A stretch of 20,122 bases of DNA, from contig CAZEPW010000062.1 in assembly GCA_964514215.1 (NCBI GenBank), forward strand, positions 1-20,122. The letters are read 5' to 3'. The first letter of the stretch is position 1. Every line of letters starts with the position of its first letter. The stretch is from CAYQUC01 sp964514215. GTDB lineage: Bacteria; Pseudomonadota; Gammaproteobacteria; UBA6429; Thiohalophilaceae. Below, piece by piece: positions 1-9,700 of this stretch. The notes under the pieces were generated by a model, which did not search any database, was not told the DNA's origin, and worked only from the letters and a program-made list of their open reading frames with translations. Made by a program: the position numbers and the translations under genes.

Positions 1-102
1 CGGTAGTGTTTTGAGCCGGGATCCACTGGCTCGGAGTTTAAATTAAATGATGAGGTCAGTTTATACTTTATGGATGCCGGCTTAAAACACTACCGGCATG
101 AC
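1..102. repeat. 109-base nested-palindrome repeat, copy 1 (cut by window edge)
   Basis: First copy of a 109-base element; its first 7 bases lie outside the window. Aligned to copy 2 (137-245) it is nearly identical, differing by scattered single bases. The right arm (71-102) begins TGGATGCCGG and ends CCGGCATGAC. It is close to the reverse complement of the left arm, so the whole element is one large imperfect inverted repeat. The right arm is also a hairpin of its own (ATGCCGG/CCGGCAT with a 12-base loop). It carries no coding capacity. Confidence 0.85.
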
Positions 103-136
103 GGGTGTTTGGTGATTCGAGTTAATAACCAGCATT

Positions 137-245
137 GTCATCCCGGTAGTGTTTTGAGCCGGGATCCACTGGCTCGGAATTTAAATTAAATGAGGAGGTC
201 AGTTTATACTTTATGGATGCCGGCTTAAAACATTACCGGCATGAC
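137..245. repeat. 109-base nested-palindrome repeat, copy 2 (complete)
   Basis: The most intact copy. Left arm 137-168 (starts GTCATCCCGG, ends GGGATCCA) and right arm 214-245 (starts TGGATGCCGG, ends CGGCATGAC) are 32 bases each and nearly perfect inverted repeats of one another. They flank a 45-base AT-rich core (169-213) containing TTTAAATTAAA. Each arm folds on itself through a perfect 7-base stem: ATCCCGG/CCGGGAT on the left and ATGCCGG/CCGGCAT on the right. A 34-base spacer separates it from copy 1, giving a 143-base period. It looks like a non-autonomous MITE- or REP-type element. No transposase or clear target duplication is visible. Confidence 0.9.
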
Positions 246-275
246 GGGTATTTGATGTTAGGAGGTTAAAACCAC

Positions 276-290
276 CATTACCGGCATGAC
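276..290. repeat. Deletion remnant of the 109-base repeat
   Basis: These 15 bases (CATTACCGGCATGAC) exactly repeat the last 15 bases of copy 2 (231-245). They are followed by a spacer (291-323) that closely matches the spacer after copy 1 (103-136) over its first half. The position is where the next tandem copy should begin, so the simplest reading is a unit that lost all but about 11-15 bases of its right end. Copies 2 and 3 therefore start 187 bases apart instead of 143. Confidence 0.6.
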
Positions 291-323
291 GGGTGTTTGG
301 TGATTGGCGCTAAAGCCACCATT

Positions 324-432
324 GTCATCCCGGTAGTCTTTTTAACCGGGATCCACTGGCTCGGAGTTTAAATTAAATACTAAGGTAAATTTAAAGTTTA
401 TAAATCCCAGATTAAACCACTACCGTCATAAC
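324..432. repeat. 109-base nested-palindrome repeat, copy 3 (diverged)
   Basis: The length is again 109 bases. The left arm (324-355) and the start of the core match copies 1 and 2 closely. The right part is worn: the right arm reads ATCCCAGATTAAACC where copy 2 has ATGCCGGCTTAAAACA, and it ends TACCGTCATAAC. The right-arm hairpin is largely lost. Thirteen bases separate it from the stop codon of the glycosyltransferase gene, so it lies in that gene's 3' region. Confidence 0.8.
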
Positions 433-445
433 ACAAACATAATAA

Positions 446-1696
446 TTAAATTTTTTCTTTATTTTTTTCTTCAATCCAACGTGACATGTATTCTGTGCTT
501 TTCATTGAATGATGCCGTAACATTGCGCCATAAAAATTATCAAGACGGTTTTGGCTTAGCGAGGATAATAACTCGGTTATGCGTTGCGACAGGTATTCTG
601 AAATTTTATTCTTATCATAATAACGATTTATAATTTTAATGCCATTATCTTGCATGGCACACCAAGCAGCTTCATTATTATATAGGGCTACTGCAGATTT
701 TGCGAAATATTCAGCATCGTCGGTAATCACACCACTCCAAGGTAATTTATTATCTAAATTTCCGTGCATGGCTTCTGCGCCGATATTAGTGGTAATACTG
801 GGAGTGCCGGTCAGCATCGCATCGATAAGTTTGCCTTTTATTCCTGCGCCAAAACGCAATGGCGCCAAGCATAATCTAGCATTCTGCATTACTTGAGATA
901 CATCATCAGCCCAACCAAGAACTAAAAAATTTTCTTTTTTGTTATTTAATTGTGTGACTTTTTCAGAAGGATAAGAACCATAAATATGTATTTGAGCATC
1001 GGGCAGTTGTTTGCGAATTAACGGCCAAATGGTATTTTTTAAATACAAAACCGCATCCCAGTTTGGTTCGTGGCGAAAATTTCCGATGCTGATAAAATGA
1101 TGTCGTTCTGAAAATTTGGGTCGTTGTTGTATGTCTTGCCTTGTCAGATTATCCAGCATAAAAGGCACTAGTGATAATAATTTTTTATCAATACTAAATT
1201 CATTTATTAATAAATCAAATTCAAACTTTGATATTAATAGTGATAAATCACTGCGTAATATACTGGCAATTTCACGCATAGCGACTTCGCTTAATAAATC
1301 CTGCTGCGTCATTTCTCTATTTTGTTTTAGCGCCACATGCCTTGCTTCGCGGACGCAATGCAAATCGACAGTTAATAAAAGACGTAATGCTGTTGGACAA
1401 TTATTTTCTACCCGCCAGCCAAATTGCTCTTCCATCATAAATCGGTCAAACAGCACTATATCGGGTTTTAGCGCACTAACATAATCATCAAAGCTTGAAT
1501 TATTTAACGCTATCGAATCTGCTTGAATATCAAGTGATGACAAATCAAACATGTGTGGTGTTTTAACTGCCGGGCTGGCAAAATTAATTTTATAATTTTG
1601 CTCGAGAAAAAAATTTAGCAGTTGCAGCATTTGGCTTCCAGCAGCAGAAGAATTAGGCTCTGGCCAGACATAACCGATGAACAGTATGCGTCGCAT
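446..1696 (-). CDS. Glycosyltransferase, GT4/group 1 type
   Basis: Predicted GT-B fold glycosyltransferase moving a sugar from a nucleotide-sugar donor to an unidentified acceptor, probably cytoplasmic or membrane-associated. The N-terminal Rossmann half opens with ILFIGYVWPEP and a Ser/Ala/Gly-rich loop. The C-terminal half has the usual group 1 features: a beta-strand FISIGNF, then HIYGS, VLGWADD and PLRFGAGIKGKLIDAM. The last of these is the donor-binding region, followed by GTPSITTNIGAEAM. A C-terminal tail of about 80 residues lies outside the recognisable core. The reading frame extends six bases upstream to a TTG at 1702, but the ATG at 1696 (product 416 residues) is the more likely start. 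No strong Shine-Dalgarno is visible at either. The substrate cannot be told from sequence. It is separated from the PilZ gene by about 100 bases and may be co-transcribed. Confidence 0.85.
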   Translation of the reverse strand: MRRILFIGYVWPEPNSSAAGSQMLQLLNFFLEQNYKINFASPAVKTPHMFDLSSLDIQADSIALNNSSFDDYVSALKPDIVLFDRFMMEEQFGWRVENNCPTALRLLLTVDLHCVREARHVALKQNREMTQQDLLSEVAMREIASILRSDLSLLISKFEFDLLINEFSIDKKLLSLVPFMLDNLTRQDIQQRPKFSERHHFISIGNFRHEPNWDAVLYLKNTIWPLIRKQLPDAQIHIYGSYPSEKVTQLNNKKENFLVLGWADDVSQVMQNARLCLAPLRFGAGIKGKLIDAMLTGTPSITTNIGAEAMHGNLDNKLPWSGVITDDAEYFAKSAVALYNNEAAWCAMQDNGIKIINRYYDKNKISEYLSQRITELLSSLSQNRLDNFYGAMLRHHSMKSTEYMSRWIEEKNKEKI

Positions 1697-1802
1697 ATAC
1701 AATGTATTCTTTATAATTTAAAACAGAGAGTGTAAAAGATTTTGTTATCTAAATATAGAGATTTTAAGTGTTACGGTAAATATCTAATGTCTATAACTAC
1801 GA

Positions 1803-2498
1803 TTATTGCTTGCTAAGTTGTTCGTATACAAATCCATGTAATACCAATCGATCATTTTCTTCGACAAAGCGAAATTCCAAACCATAAACATGCAGGTCCT
1901 TTGCGCCTTCATCTTCAGCTTCCATAAAATCGACACGCCTAATTATTGCTAAAATCTGCACATATTGATCAACGCCACCAACCTTAAACTTTGCCGAGAT
2001 ACTAATATCATCGGTGAGATCACCAATGGGTTCCACCGTGGTCAGCTTTGCGCCACCGGTGCTGATGTCGGTCATTTTTGCTGATACGGCTTCTTCTAGG
2101 GTTTTATCCGGATCTTCATTTTGAACCGATACAATCAGCTCAACTTCAACACGTTGTGCATGTCGCACCACAACGGATTCGACTGTATGTGGGTAGGTTA
2201 AGTGGAGGTATGGGTATGGTGTGCGCTTAATATCGAGCACCGCAACACTAAAGGCATAAACTGTTTTAACTGAAAAAAAACGTGCAATAAACTTATGACC
2301 TTTTTGAACCTGCATTTCAACTTTACCCATTTTGGGTGTGGTTACCAAGATGCTTTTGCCTTCTCGATAACCAATAAATTTTACAAATATACGCTCCCTG
2401 CTGCTATCAGCCGGATTTTGTAGCTGGATGCTCTCACCAACGCTTAGCTTTATCTCATTGAATTTTATCAGTTTTTTTTGTATTTTATCGTCAGCCAT
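1803..2498 (-). CDS. PilZ-domain c-di-GMP-binding protein with YcgR-like N-terminal domain
   Basis: Predicted cytoplasmic c-di-GMP receptor of 231 residues. Residues 12-105 form a beta-rich domain like the N-terminal half of YcgR-type proteins (the region after GESIQLQ). Residues 108-228 form the PilZ domain. Both binding elements are intact: RxxxR at Arg112-Arg116 (RHAQR) and D/NxSxxG at Asp144-Ser146-Gly149 (DISTGG). Proteins of this shape brake the flagellar motor or adjust envelope processes in other bacteria; the target here is unknown. It lies 109 bases downstream of the RND-type exporter in the same direction. No diguanylate cyclase or phosphodiesterase is present in the window. The ATG start has no strong ribosome-binding site. 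The fold assignment is confident; the role is not. Confidence 0.85.
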   Translation of the reverse strand: MADDKIQKKLIKFNEIKLSVGESIQLQNPADSSRERIFVKFIGYREGKSILVTTPKMGKVEMQVQKGHKFIARFFSVKTVYAFSVAVLDIKRTPYPYLHLTYPHTVESVVVRHAQRVEVELIVSVQNEDPDKTLEEAVSAKMTDISTGGAKLTTVEPIGDLTDDISISAKFKVGGVDQYVQILAIIRRVDFMEAEDEGAKDLHVYGLEFRFVEENDRLVLHGFVYEQLSKQ

Positions 2499-2607
2499 GT
2501 CAAAAACCGGTTAGTATCTCGTGTTATTATTATTTATCGGCAGCCAAAAGAGATATTTTAGAGTCGCTATCGAATTGATACGCAGTAACCCAAATGACTG
2601 TCTACAA

Positions 2608-4896
2608 TTAAGGTTTTACGTATCGGTCAATATAAATTAGTAGCGGTGGCAGCAGTAAAAAGTCGATCAAAAGCGCATAACTTAGTGTTATCGACAATAA
2701 CGCGCCAACACGACTAGTGGGCAGCATATGCGAGCTAGTTAACACTAAGAATCCAGAGACCAATACCACGGTGGTAATAGTCAGTGCCACACCAACAGTA
2801 TTAAATGCGTAACGAATTCCTTGGATGGCGTCTAATGCTAATTCTCTACGTGCACGAATGTATTTCGTTAAAAAATGTACGGTATCATCCACTACTATCC
2901 CCAGAGTCATGCACATTACCACCGAAGCCGATAAATCAATTTCGCCAACGAACATACCCCATGTACCATAAGCTAACGCGGCTGGTGCCAAGTTGGGTAG
3001 CATACTAATTAAACCCATGCGTACTGAACGCAATACAATAATTAATACCAAAGAGATTAGGAATAATGCTAAACCAGTGCCCATTAATAAGCTGCGAATA
3101 TTACGATGGTTAATATGCGCAAAAACCATATCCAACCCCGAGCCTTCACTAACAATTAAATTAGGCGCATTTTTTTTAAGCCATTCACGAGAACGCCGTT
3201 CAATGTTGAGGATAAATTCAGAATCGGTTTTTTCTAACAAGGCAACAAATTGTGTTGCTGAACGTTCAAAATTAATTTGATCTTCCATCCCAAGACCACG
3301 AGGCAATGATAGTTCATATAACAATAAATACTGCGCAACTAATTCGCGCTGCTCGGGAATACGGTAATATTCCGGCTTATCTTGATTCATGTTTTTATTT
3401 AATCGCTTAATTGTATCTGCTATCGAACGCACATAAGCCACTCCTTGCTGTTCGCGATACCACTTCGCAAAATTATCAACCGCGATTAAATATTTTGGAT
3501 CATTAATACCATCTTTAATATTTGTTTCCAATGAATAGCGAATTGCGTGAACACCGCTTAAATTAGTATTAATCGCCTCAATGGTTCGACGTTCTTCAAA
3601 CGTGAAATCAAAATATTCATGCCAGCGTTCGGTTAATTTATTGTTAGCAATAAAGCTGGTGAAGATAATAACCAAGATACCAACACCAATTAATAATAGA
3701 CGGCGTTGTTTAATGACAAAATCAGCAAATGAAGTGATGTGAAAACTAAATTCTAATTTATTAAAAAATTGCCCTGCAGGGAAAATGGATAATATCGCCG
3801 GCAGTAAAAACATCGAAAAAATATAGGCCAACACTACACCAATCGCCACCATATTACCCAAATCACGATAAGGTGGTGAATCGCTAAAATTAAGCATTAA
3901 GACACCGATGATAGTTGTTAGGCTGGTCAAAAAAATAGGCAAAGCATTAATGCGTAACGCTTCATAAATTGCCGCTTGTTTATTTTTTCCGTGTCGTCGC
4001 TCATAAAAAAAGCTCACTAAAATATGCACAGCATCAGCAACACCAATAGTGATAATAATGCTTGGAACAAAACCCGACACCACAGTTAATGCTTTACCAA
4101 ACCAAGCATACATACCAAAGGTGCCAATAATTGAAAAACTCACAATCAACAGTGTAATCAGTACCCCGGTAATGCTACGTAATAAAACTAATAAACCAAT
4201 TAAAATAACAATATAACTAAAAATTACTAACTCACGAATATCTTGCTCCACCCCCAAACCAAGGCTGTAATTGGCAAAAGTTGTACCGGTTAAACTAATA
4301 TCAACGTGGGGATAACGTTGTTTAAAATCGGCAACAATTTTTTTTGCATGTTTAACGATAACCGTATTTGATGACAAATCTTCTTTTGGTGGATTTACGT
4401 GGATATTAACTGCAGTCACACTGCCATCAATCGCAATTAGATTTTTAACCAAGGTTATATCATTTAGCGCAATATTTTTAATTTGTTCAATTTTTTTTGT
4501 GGTCAATAACGATGGATCTTCGACTAAATATTCTGTTGTTAAATCATCACCAGCCACAATACTATGTTGAAAATTGGCTATTGACTCTACGCGCTTGGCA
4601 TACGGAAAACGCCAACCGAGATTTGTTAACTCGTGAATAATATTAAGATTTTCTTTAGTGAATATGTTTTTATTTTTGGGTGCGATATAAAATAATAAAT
4701 TTTCTTGCTTATTATAGGTTTCTTCAAGATGATCAAACGCCAGTAATTGTGGATTATCACCACTAAAAAAAACTTTAAAATCATTGGTGAATATTAGGTT
4801 TGAGGTGGTCGATGCTAAGCCAATAACCAAGACGAGCATTAACACCAAAACGGCATAAGGTTTATTTATAACAATCGACGCATAGCGTTCAAACAT
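2608..4896 (-). CDS. RND-superfamily exporter, MMPL/HpnN-like
   Basis: Inner-membrane, probably proton-driven exporter of 762 residues with the duplicated RND layout. TM1 is at about 12-30, a periplasmic loop at 35-220 and a five-helix block at about 222-375. The second half has TM7 at about 398-416, a loop at 420-600 and a block at 602-757. Each half has the acidic TM4-type motif: GVADAVH (285-291) and GIVVDDTVH (666-674). Polytopic halves of this size without long coiled loops fit the 'predicted exporter' MMPL branch, including the hopanoid exporter HpnN, rather than AcrB-type drug pumps of about 1040 residues. No membrane-fusion protein or outer-membrane channel gene is adjacent. Such proteins move lipids or other hydrophobic molecules in known cases; the substrate here is unknown. 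An AGTAG-like ribosome-binding stretch precedes the ATG. Confidence 0.85.
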   Translation of the reverse strand: MFERYASIVINKPYAVLVLMLVLVIGLASTTSNLIFTNDFKVFFSGDNPQLLAFDHLEETYNKQENLLFYIAPKNKNIFTKENLNIIHELTNLGWRFPYAKRVESIANFQHSIVAGDDLTTEYLVEDPSLLTTKKIEQIKNIALNDITLVKNLIAIDGSVTAVNIHVNPPKEDLSSNTVIVKHAKKIVADFKQRYPHVDISLTGTTFANYSLGLGVEQDIRELVIFSYIVILIGLLVLLRSITGVLITLLIVSFSIIGTFGMYAWFGKALTVVSGFVPSIIITIGVADAVHILVSFFYERRHGKNKQAAIYEALRINALPIFLTSLTTIIGVLMLNFSDSPPYRDLGNMVAIGVVLAYIFSMFLLPAILSIFPAGQFFNKLEFSFHITSFADFVIKQRRLLLIGVGILVIIFTSFIANNKLTERWHEYFDFTFEERRTIEAINTNLSGVHAIRYSLETNIKDGINDPKYLIAVDNFAKWYREQQGVAYVRSIADTIKRLNKNMNQDKPEYYRIPEQRELVAQYLLLYELSLPRGLGMEDQINFERSATQFVALLEKTDSEFILNIERRSREWLKKNAPNLIVSEGSGLDMVFAHINHRNIRSLLMGTGLALFLISLVLIIVLRSVRMGLISMLPNLAPAALAYGTWGMFVGEIDLSASVVMCMTLGIVVDDTVHFLTKYIRARRELALDAIQGIRYAFNTVGVALTITTVVLVSGFLVLTSSHMLPTSRVGALLSITLSYALLIDFLLLPPLLIYIDRYVKP

Positions 4897-5036
4897 ATCA
4901 GCTACTCAATAGAATAAATTCAGAAAAATAGATTATGAAATCAATTTATAATAAAAAATATTTGACAATATAGCTTATTAAATTATTACGTTAAATAATA
5001 AGATATTTTTATGTGTTATTAAAGACAATTGGTATT

Positions 5037-5090
5037 GGTGGGCAGTGCCCACCCTACTCGTTGGAATTAACGAATTTTAGTAAGGTGGGC
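5037..5090. repeat. REP-like element with two competing hairpins
   Basis: GGTGGGC at 5037-5043 pairs with GCCCACC at 5047-5053 across a 3-base loop. A second GGTGGGC at 5084-5090 could pair with the same GCCCACC, enclosing a small CGTT/AACG stem (5059-5072). The two pairings exclude each other. It starts only 7 bases beyond the SulP stop codon, in that gene's 3' untranslated region. No T-run follows, so a classic intrinsic terminator is not supported. An mRNA 3'-end stabiliser or dispersed palindromic repeat is likelier. Confidence 0.6.
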
Positions 5091-5097
5091 GTTATTA

Positions 5098-6618
5098 TTA
5101 TGCTAATTTATCATCGGCAACGTGATATTTAGGATCTTCCATAACGTTAACTTCGACTAAGTCACCGGCTTTTGTTAATAACACTTTGCACTCCGGACTT
5201 AGATGACGCAAGTGTAATTTCTTACCGGCTTTTATGTATTTATCAGCAAGATTATCTATCGCTTCAATCGCTGAATGATCGGCTACCCTTGAATTTTGAA
5301 ATTCAATAATAACATCATCAGGATCATCTTCAGGATTAAATAAATCTAAAAAGTTTTTAACCGAACCAAAAAACAATGGACCATTTAATTCATAAACACG
5401 AGAACCATTTATATCACTGCTTTTAACGTGTATGTGGCTCGCATGTTCCCAAGCAAAAAACAATGCCGAAACAATAACCCCAACAATAACGGCAATTGCC
5501 AAATCAGTGAAAACTGTAACACCTGAGACTAAAACAATTACAAATGCATCCGTTTTAGGAATTTTACCCATGATGCGTAAGCTCGACCATTCAAAAGTAC
5601 CAAACACCACAATGAACATCACGCCAACTAATGCTGCCATCGGAATGAGTTCGATTAAATCCGATGCAAACATAATAAACATTAATAAAAATAATGCTGC
5701 AGAAATACCCGACAAACGCTGGTGACCGCCAGAATTGACATTAATCATACTTTGCCCAATCATCGCACAACCACCCATGCCACCAAACATCCCGGTAACC
5801 GTATTTGCAATTCCTTGGCCAACACATTCACGATTACCACGACCACGAGTGCCCGTGATATCATCAATTAAAGACAGCGTTAATAATGATTCAATTAAGC
5901 CAACTGCGGCTAAAATAATCGAATAAGGAAAAATAATAGTTAGCGTTTCCCAAGAAAAATCCACTGCCGGTAAATGAAATTCGGGAAACCCACCCTTGAT
6001 AGAAGCAAGATCACCAACCGTATTCGTATCAACATTAAACCCAATAACAATTAATGATACTACAATAATCGCTGCCAACGATGCCGGAAAAGCCAAGGTT
6101 AGCTTAGGTAAAAAATAAATGATAGCAATGGTCAATACAATTAAACCAGCAAAGATTGCCAACGCACCACCTTGCAACCACTGCCCATCAGTTCCCGGTA
6201 TCTGAAAATGCGGTATTTGTGCAAGAAAAATAACAATCGCCAAGCCATTAACAAAACCCAGCATCACCGGATGAGGCACAATACGAATATATTTTCCAAT
6301 GCGGAGTATTCCCGCTAAAATTTGCAACAATCCGGTTAACACCACCGCCGCAAATAAATATTCCACACCATGTTGCGCAACAAGTGCCACCATGACCACC
6401 GCCATAGCACCCGTTGCCCCTGAAATCATTCCGGGACGGCCACCAAATATTGATGCCAGCAAACCAACCATGAAGGCAGCATACAAACCAACTAAAGGAT
6501 CAACACCTGCAACAAAAGCAAACGCGACAGCTTCAGGAACCAAGGCCAACGCAACCGTTAAACCAGACAAAATCTCATTTTGAAAACACACACGACTTGA
6601 GCAGCCTAATTGAAACAT
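5098..6618 (-). CDS. SulP-family inorganic anion transporter with STAS domain
   Basis: Inner-membrane transporter of 506 residues. Hydrophobic helices span about residues 15-390. Family-typical stretches are the SGATGAMAVV segment (66-75), VPHPVMLGFVNG (114-125) and a Gly-rich block, GQGIANTVTGMFGGMGG (267-283). A cytoplasmic STAS domain follows at about 394-490, with Ser449 in the loop where STAS phosphorylation sites usually lie. SulP proteins carry sulfate, bicarbonate, or other inorganic or dicarboxylate anions, and sequence alone does not choose among them. A GAGG ribosome-binding site sits 6 bases before the ATG, better than most genes here, suggesting its own translation signal. It is preceded by a 157-base gap after the hybrid kinase gene. 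The NrtA/CmpA-like binding protein two genes upstream also belongs to an oxyanion/bicarbonate family, so a shared anion theme is possible but unproven. Confidence 0.9.
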   Translation of the reverse strand: MFQLGCSSRVCFQNEILSGLTVALALVPEAVAFAFVAGVDPLVGLYAAFMVGLLASIFGGRPGMISGATGAMAVVMVALVAQHGVEYLFAAVVLTGLLQILAGILRIGKYIRIVPHPVMLGFVNGLAIVIFLAQIPHFQIPGTDGQWLQGGALAIFAGLIVLTIAIIYFLPKLTLAFPASLAAIIVVSLIVIGFNVDTNTVGDLASIKGGFPEFHLPAVDFSWETLTIIFPYSIILAAVGLIESLLTLSLIDDITGTRGRGNRECVGQGIANTVTGMFGGMGGCAMIGQSMINVNSGGHQRLSGISAALFLLMFIMFASDLIELIPMAALVGVMFIVVFGTFEWSSLRIMGKIPKTDAFVIVLVSGVTVFTDLAIAVIVGVIVSALFFAWEHASHIHVKSSDINGSRVYELNGPLFFGSVKNFLDLFNPEDDPDDVIIEFQNSRVADHSAIEAIDNLADKYIKAGKKLHLRHLSPECKVLLTKAGDLVEVNVMEDPKYHVADDKLA

Positions 6619-6670
6619 GGAGAACCTCGAAATTTAATGGTGATGTGGCTAAACAGATAAAAGGCCGCAA

Positions 6671-6699
6671 ATCATACCTAATATTAGCCAATAAGGAAA
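6671..6699 (-). promoter_or_regulatory. Possible sigma-70 promoter for the SulP gene
   Basis: Read on the minus strand, TATGAT (6676-6671) matches the -10 consensus at five of six positions. It lies 17 bases after TTTCCT (6699-6694), a weak -35. It would start transcription about 45 bases before the SulP ATG. The weak -35 keeps this tentative. Confidence 0.3.
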
Positions 6700-6775
6700 T
6701 ACATTACTGCCAAATCCTCATTCATAGTTATGTAGAGTTCGACAGATATTACTAATGACAAGCTTTATTACTCAT

Positions 6776-9700
6776 TTAACTAGCATCACCCTCGGCAACA
6801 CTGTCATCGAGATGTGCTTGCATTAACACTGCAACTTGTTCCTGACAATCTCGGATCTCTGCCAATAGGACTTTAGCTTTATCCAGATCGTTGCCTTTTG
6901 CCAATCGTTCCATATCTGCTGCCAATTTACTTAGTGACATCGCACCAAATTGCGCACTGCTACCTTTTATCGAGTGCGCGGTTCGCTCCAACGTTTCTAA
7001 ATCGTGTAATTCGATAGCCTGCTTTAAAGTTTTTACATTGTCTTGGGCATTTTGGGCGTGTTGTTCGACGGCAAATGAAAATTTGTCTTTAAATAATTTT
7101 TTCAAATTATGGAACGACTCTAAATCCAAATCACCATTATTCACCTGCTTTTCTGCTTCGGTTACTGCAACAACATTTTCAGAATCATAAACCTTATTTG
7201 GCAACCATTTTCTTAACACATCTTCTAATGCCTTTAAATTAATCGGCTTTGATGCATAATCATCCATACCGGCAGCCAAACAACGTTCTTTATCTCCCTG
7301 CATGGCATTAGCGGTAAATGCCACGATGGGTACACGTGTAATATTTTTTTTGGCTTCTAATTTACGAACTTCTTTAGTTGCTTCAAATCCATCCATTTCC
7401 GGCATTTGACAATCCATAAAAATTAAATCGAAAACCCCCTGCTCTATTTGCGACAATACTTCAAGACCATTCCCCGCAGGGGTAACGACACATCCAAAAC
7501 CTTCTAAATATTCTGTCGCAACCATTTGGTTAATCGGATTATCTTCTGCTAATAAAATATGAACATCTCGAAGCTCAATTTTTTTTCGTAAACCAATTTT
7601 AGCTTCTCGTAAGGTATGGCGTGTCACTAATGGTATCGTTCTACCTTGTTGCTTAGCATGCCAAATCAACGATACTATCTGAACAACTTCACTACCATAA
7701 GTTGGTTTAATTAAATAACCATCAAAGCCTTTATTTTTTAAATCCTGCTCCCCTGTTTTTCGAGATGAAGAGCTAAGAAAAATAGTAATTGCATTTTCTA
7801 ATAATTTTTGTTTTTTAATCTCAGCAAGCAACATTTCACCATCCATCTCCGGCATATGAAAGTCCGTTATCATAATATCAACAGCCTGAGGTGATGCATT
7901 TGTTCTAGCAATAAATGCTAACGCTTCTTTACCAGAAGAGACTGTTTCAATATTTAAGTTCAAAGCTGATAATTGTTCGCTGACGATAGTCCTTGCTATA
8001 GCAATGTCATCAACGACCAAAACATTTAAACCACTAAGTTCATCAACATCGCCAAGTTTAATTTGAGGGAAAGTGGATTCAGCTGCACATTCAAGTTTGA
8101 TATTAAAACTAAAACACGATCCTTCACCTTTAGTGCTGCTCACCGAAATATCACCCTGCATTAAATTACACAACTGCTGACATATCGCTAAACCAAGGCC
8201 GGTGCCACCGTATTTTCGCGTAGTCGAACCATCTTCTTGATCAAACTTATTAAATATTTTTTCAAGTTTGTCTGATGCAATGCCAATACCGGAATCTTCA
8301 ACTGTTACTAAAATATTAGCGATATTATGCGTTATACTGTCTGATTCTAAAGTTAATAATATATTTCCTCGTTCAGTAAATTTTATTGCATTACTAATCA
8401 AATTTAATAAAATTTGACGTACCCGTCCGGGATCGCCAATCAAAAAGCGTTGTGTGCCGGGTTTAAACCTAACTAGCATTTCAATATTTTTTTCACGACA
8501 TTTAAGTACCATAATCTCAGAAACATCTTCAGCTAAATCCTGAAGATCAAAAGGTAGGTTTTCTAATTGCAATTTACCCGCTTCAATTTTAGAAAAATCC
8601 AAAATGTCATTTATAATCGTTAACAAACCTTCAGCAGACTTCATGGTATTTTGTGCATAAGCGCGTTGCTTTGGTTGCAGATTAGTGTCTAATAATAAAC
8701 CGGTCATACCAATAACACCATTCATAGGCGTTCGAATTTCATGGCTCATATTGGCTAAAAAATCAGATTTTAATCGAGTGGCTTCTTCCGCCGTTTCTTT
8801 TGCTTTAATTAATGCCTGTTCTGAACGTTTGCGTTGAGTAATATCTCGAAAACTCCAAATTCGTCCAAGTGTATCACCATCAATCGCCATTGGCCGAGAT
8901 AACCGTTCAAATACCCGACCATCAATAAAATTAATTATATCAAAAGCTTCATGCTCGGTGTCATTGTGTAACGCCTCAACAACATCAATAAATTGTTTGG
9001 GATTAACTATTTGCGATACGACTAAATCCAACATGGCTTTTTCATCACCAGTATTAATAATATCCTCTGAAATATTCCACAATTCCGCAAAGCGATTATT
9101 CGTTTGAAGCACACGTCCATCAACACTGGTTACCAATATCCCATTATCAGTTGATGCTAAAATCCCCTCTAATAACAAAAGTGATTTTTTACTAGCAAGT
9201 TGATCGCGCTTTTGTTTACTAATATCCGTTCGAATCGCAATATAACTGACTGGTTTACCTTTATCAGACATAACTGGATAAATAGTCGTATCAACCCAAT
9301 AACGATGACCATCTTTTGCCTTATTACAAATCTCGGCATGCCAAGATTGTCCCTTAGCAATACAGCGATACATCTCTTTAAAAAATGCGACATCATGAAA
9401 CCCCGAGTTTAATAGACAATGATTTTTCCCTATTAACTCATTTTCATGATAACCACTAATTTCACAAAATTTTGAATTCGCATAAGTAATCATTCCTGTA
9501 ACATCAGTTACTGCAACTATGGCATGCTCATCAATGGCCAGCTGCTTTTCTTTTGCCTCAGAGAGTGCAGCCTCAGCCCTAAGATTACTTTGCTCTAAAG
9601 CTTTTTCATGCAAATTTCGCATATCAAGCATGTGATTAAACGCTACGGCCAATTGGCCAATTTCATTATTTGCAGCAACAGTTACTTTTTGATTTAGCTT

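Noticed and set aside
1..432. CRISPR array
   Set aside because: Repeats are 109 bases, palindromic and only three in number, the spacers resemble one another, and no cas genes are present.
1116..1484. Plus-strand open frame of 122 codons
   Set aside because: Antisense to the glycosyltransferase gene, with Ser/Asn-rich composition and no recognisable features.
5037..5053. Intrinsic terminator after the SulP gene
   Set aside because: The stem is strong but no T-run follows on either strand.
9169..9396. Minus-strand 75-codon frame inside the large kinase gene
   Set aside because: It is an alternative frame within the PAS-encoding part of an intact kinase reading frame.
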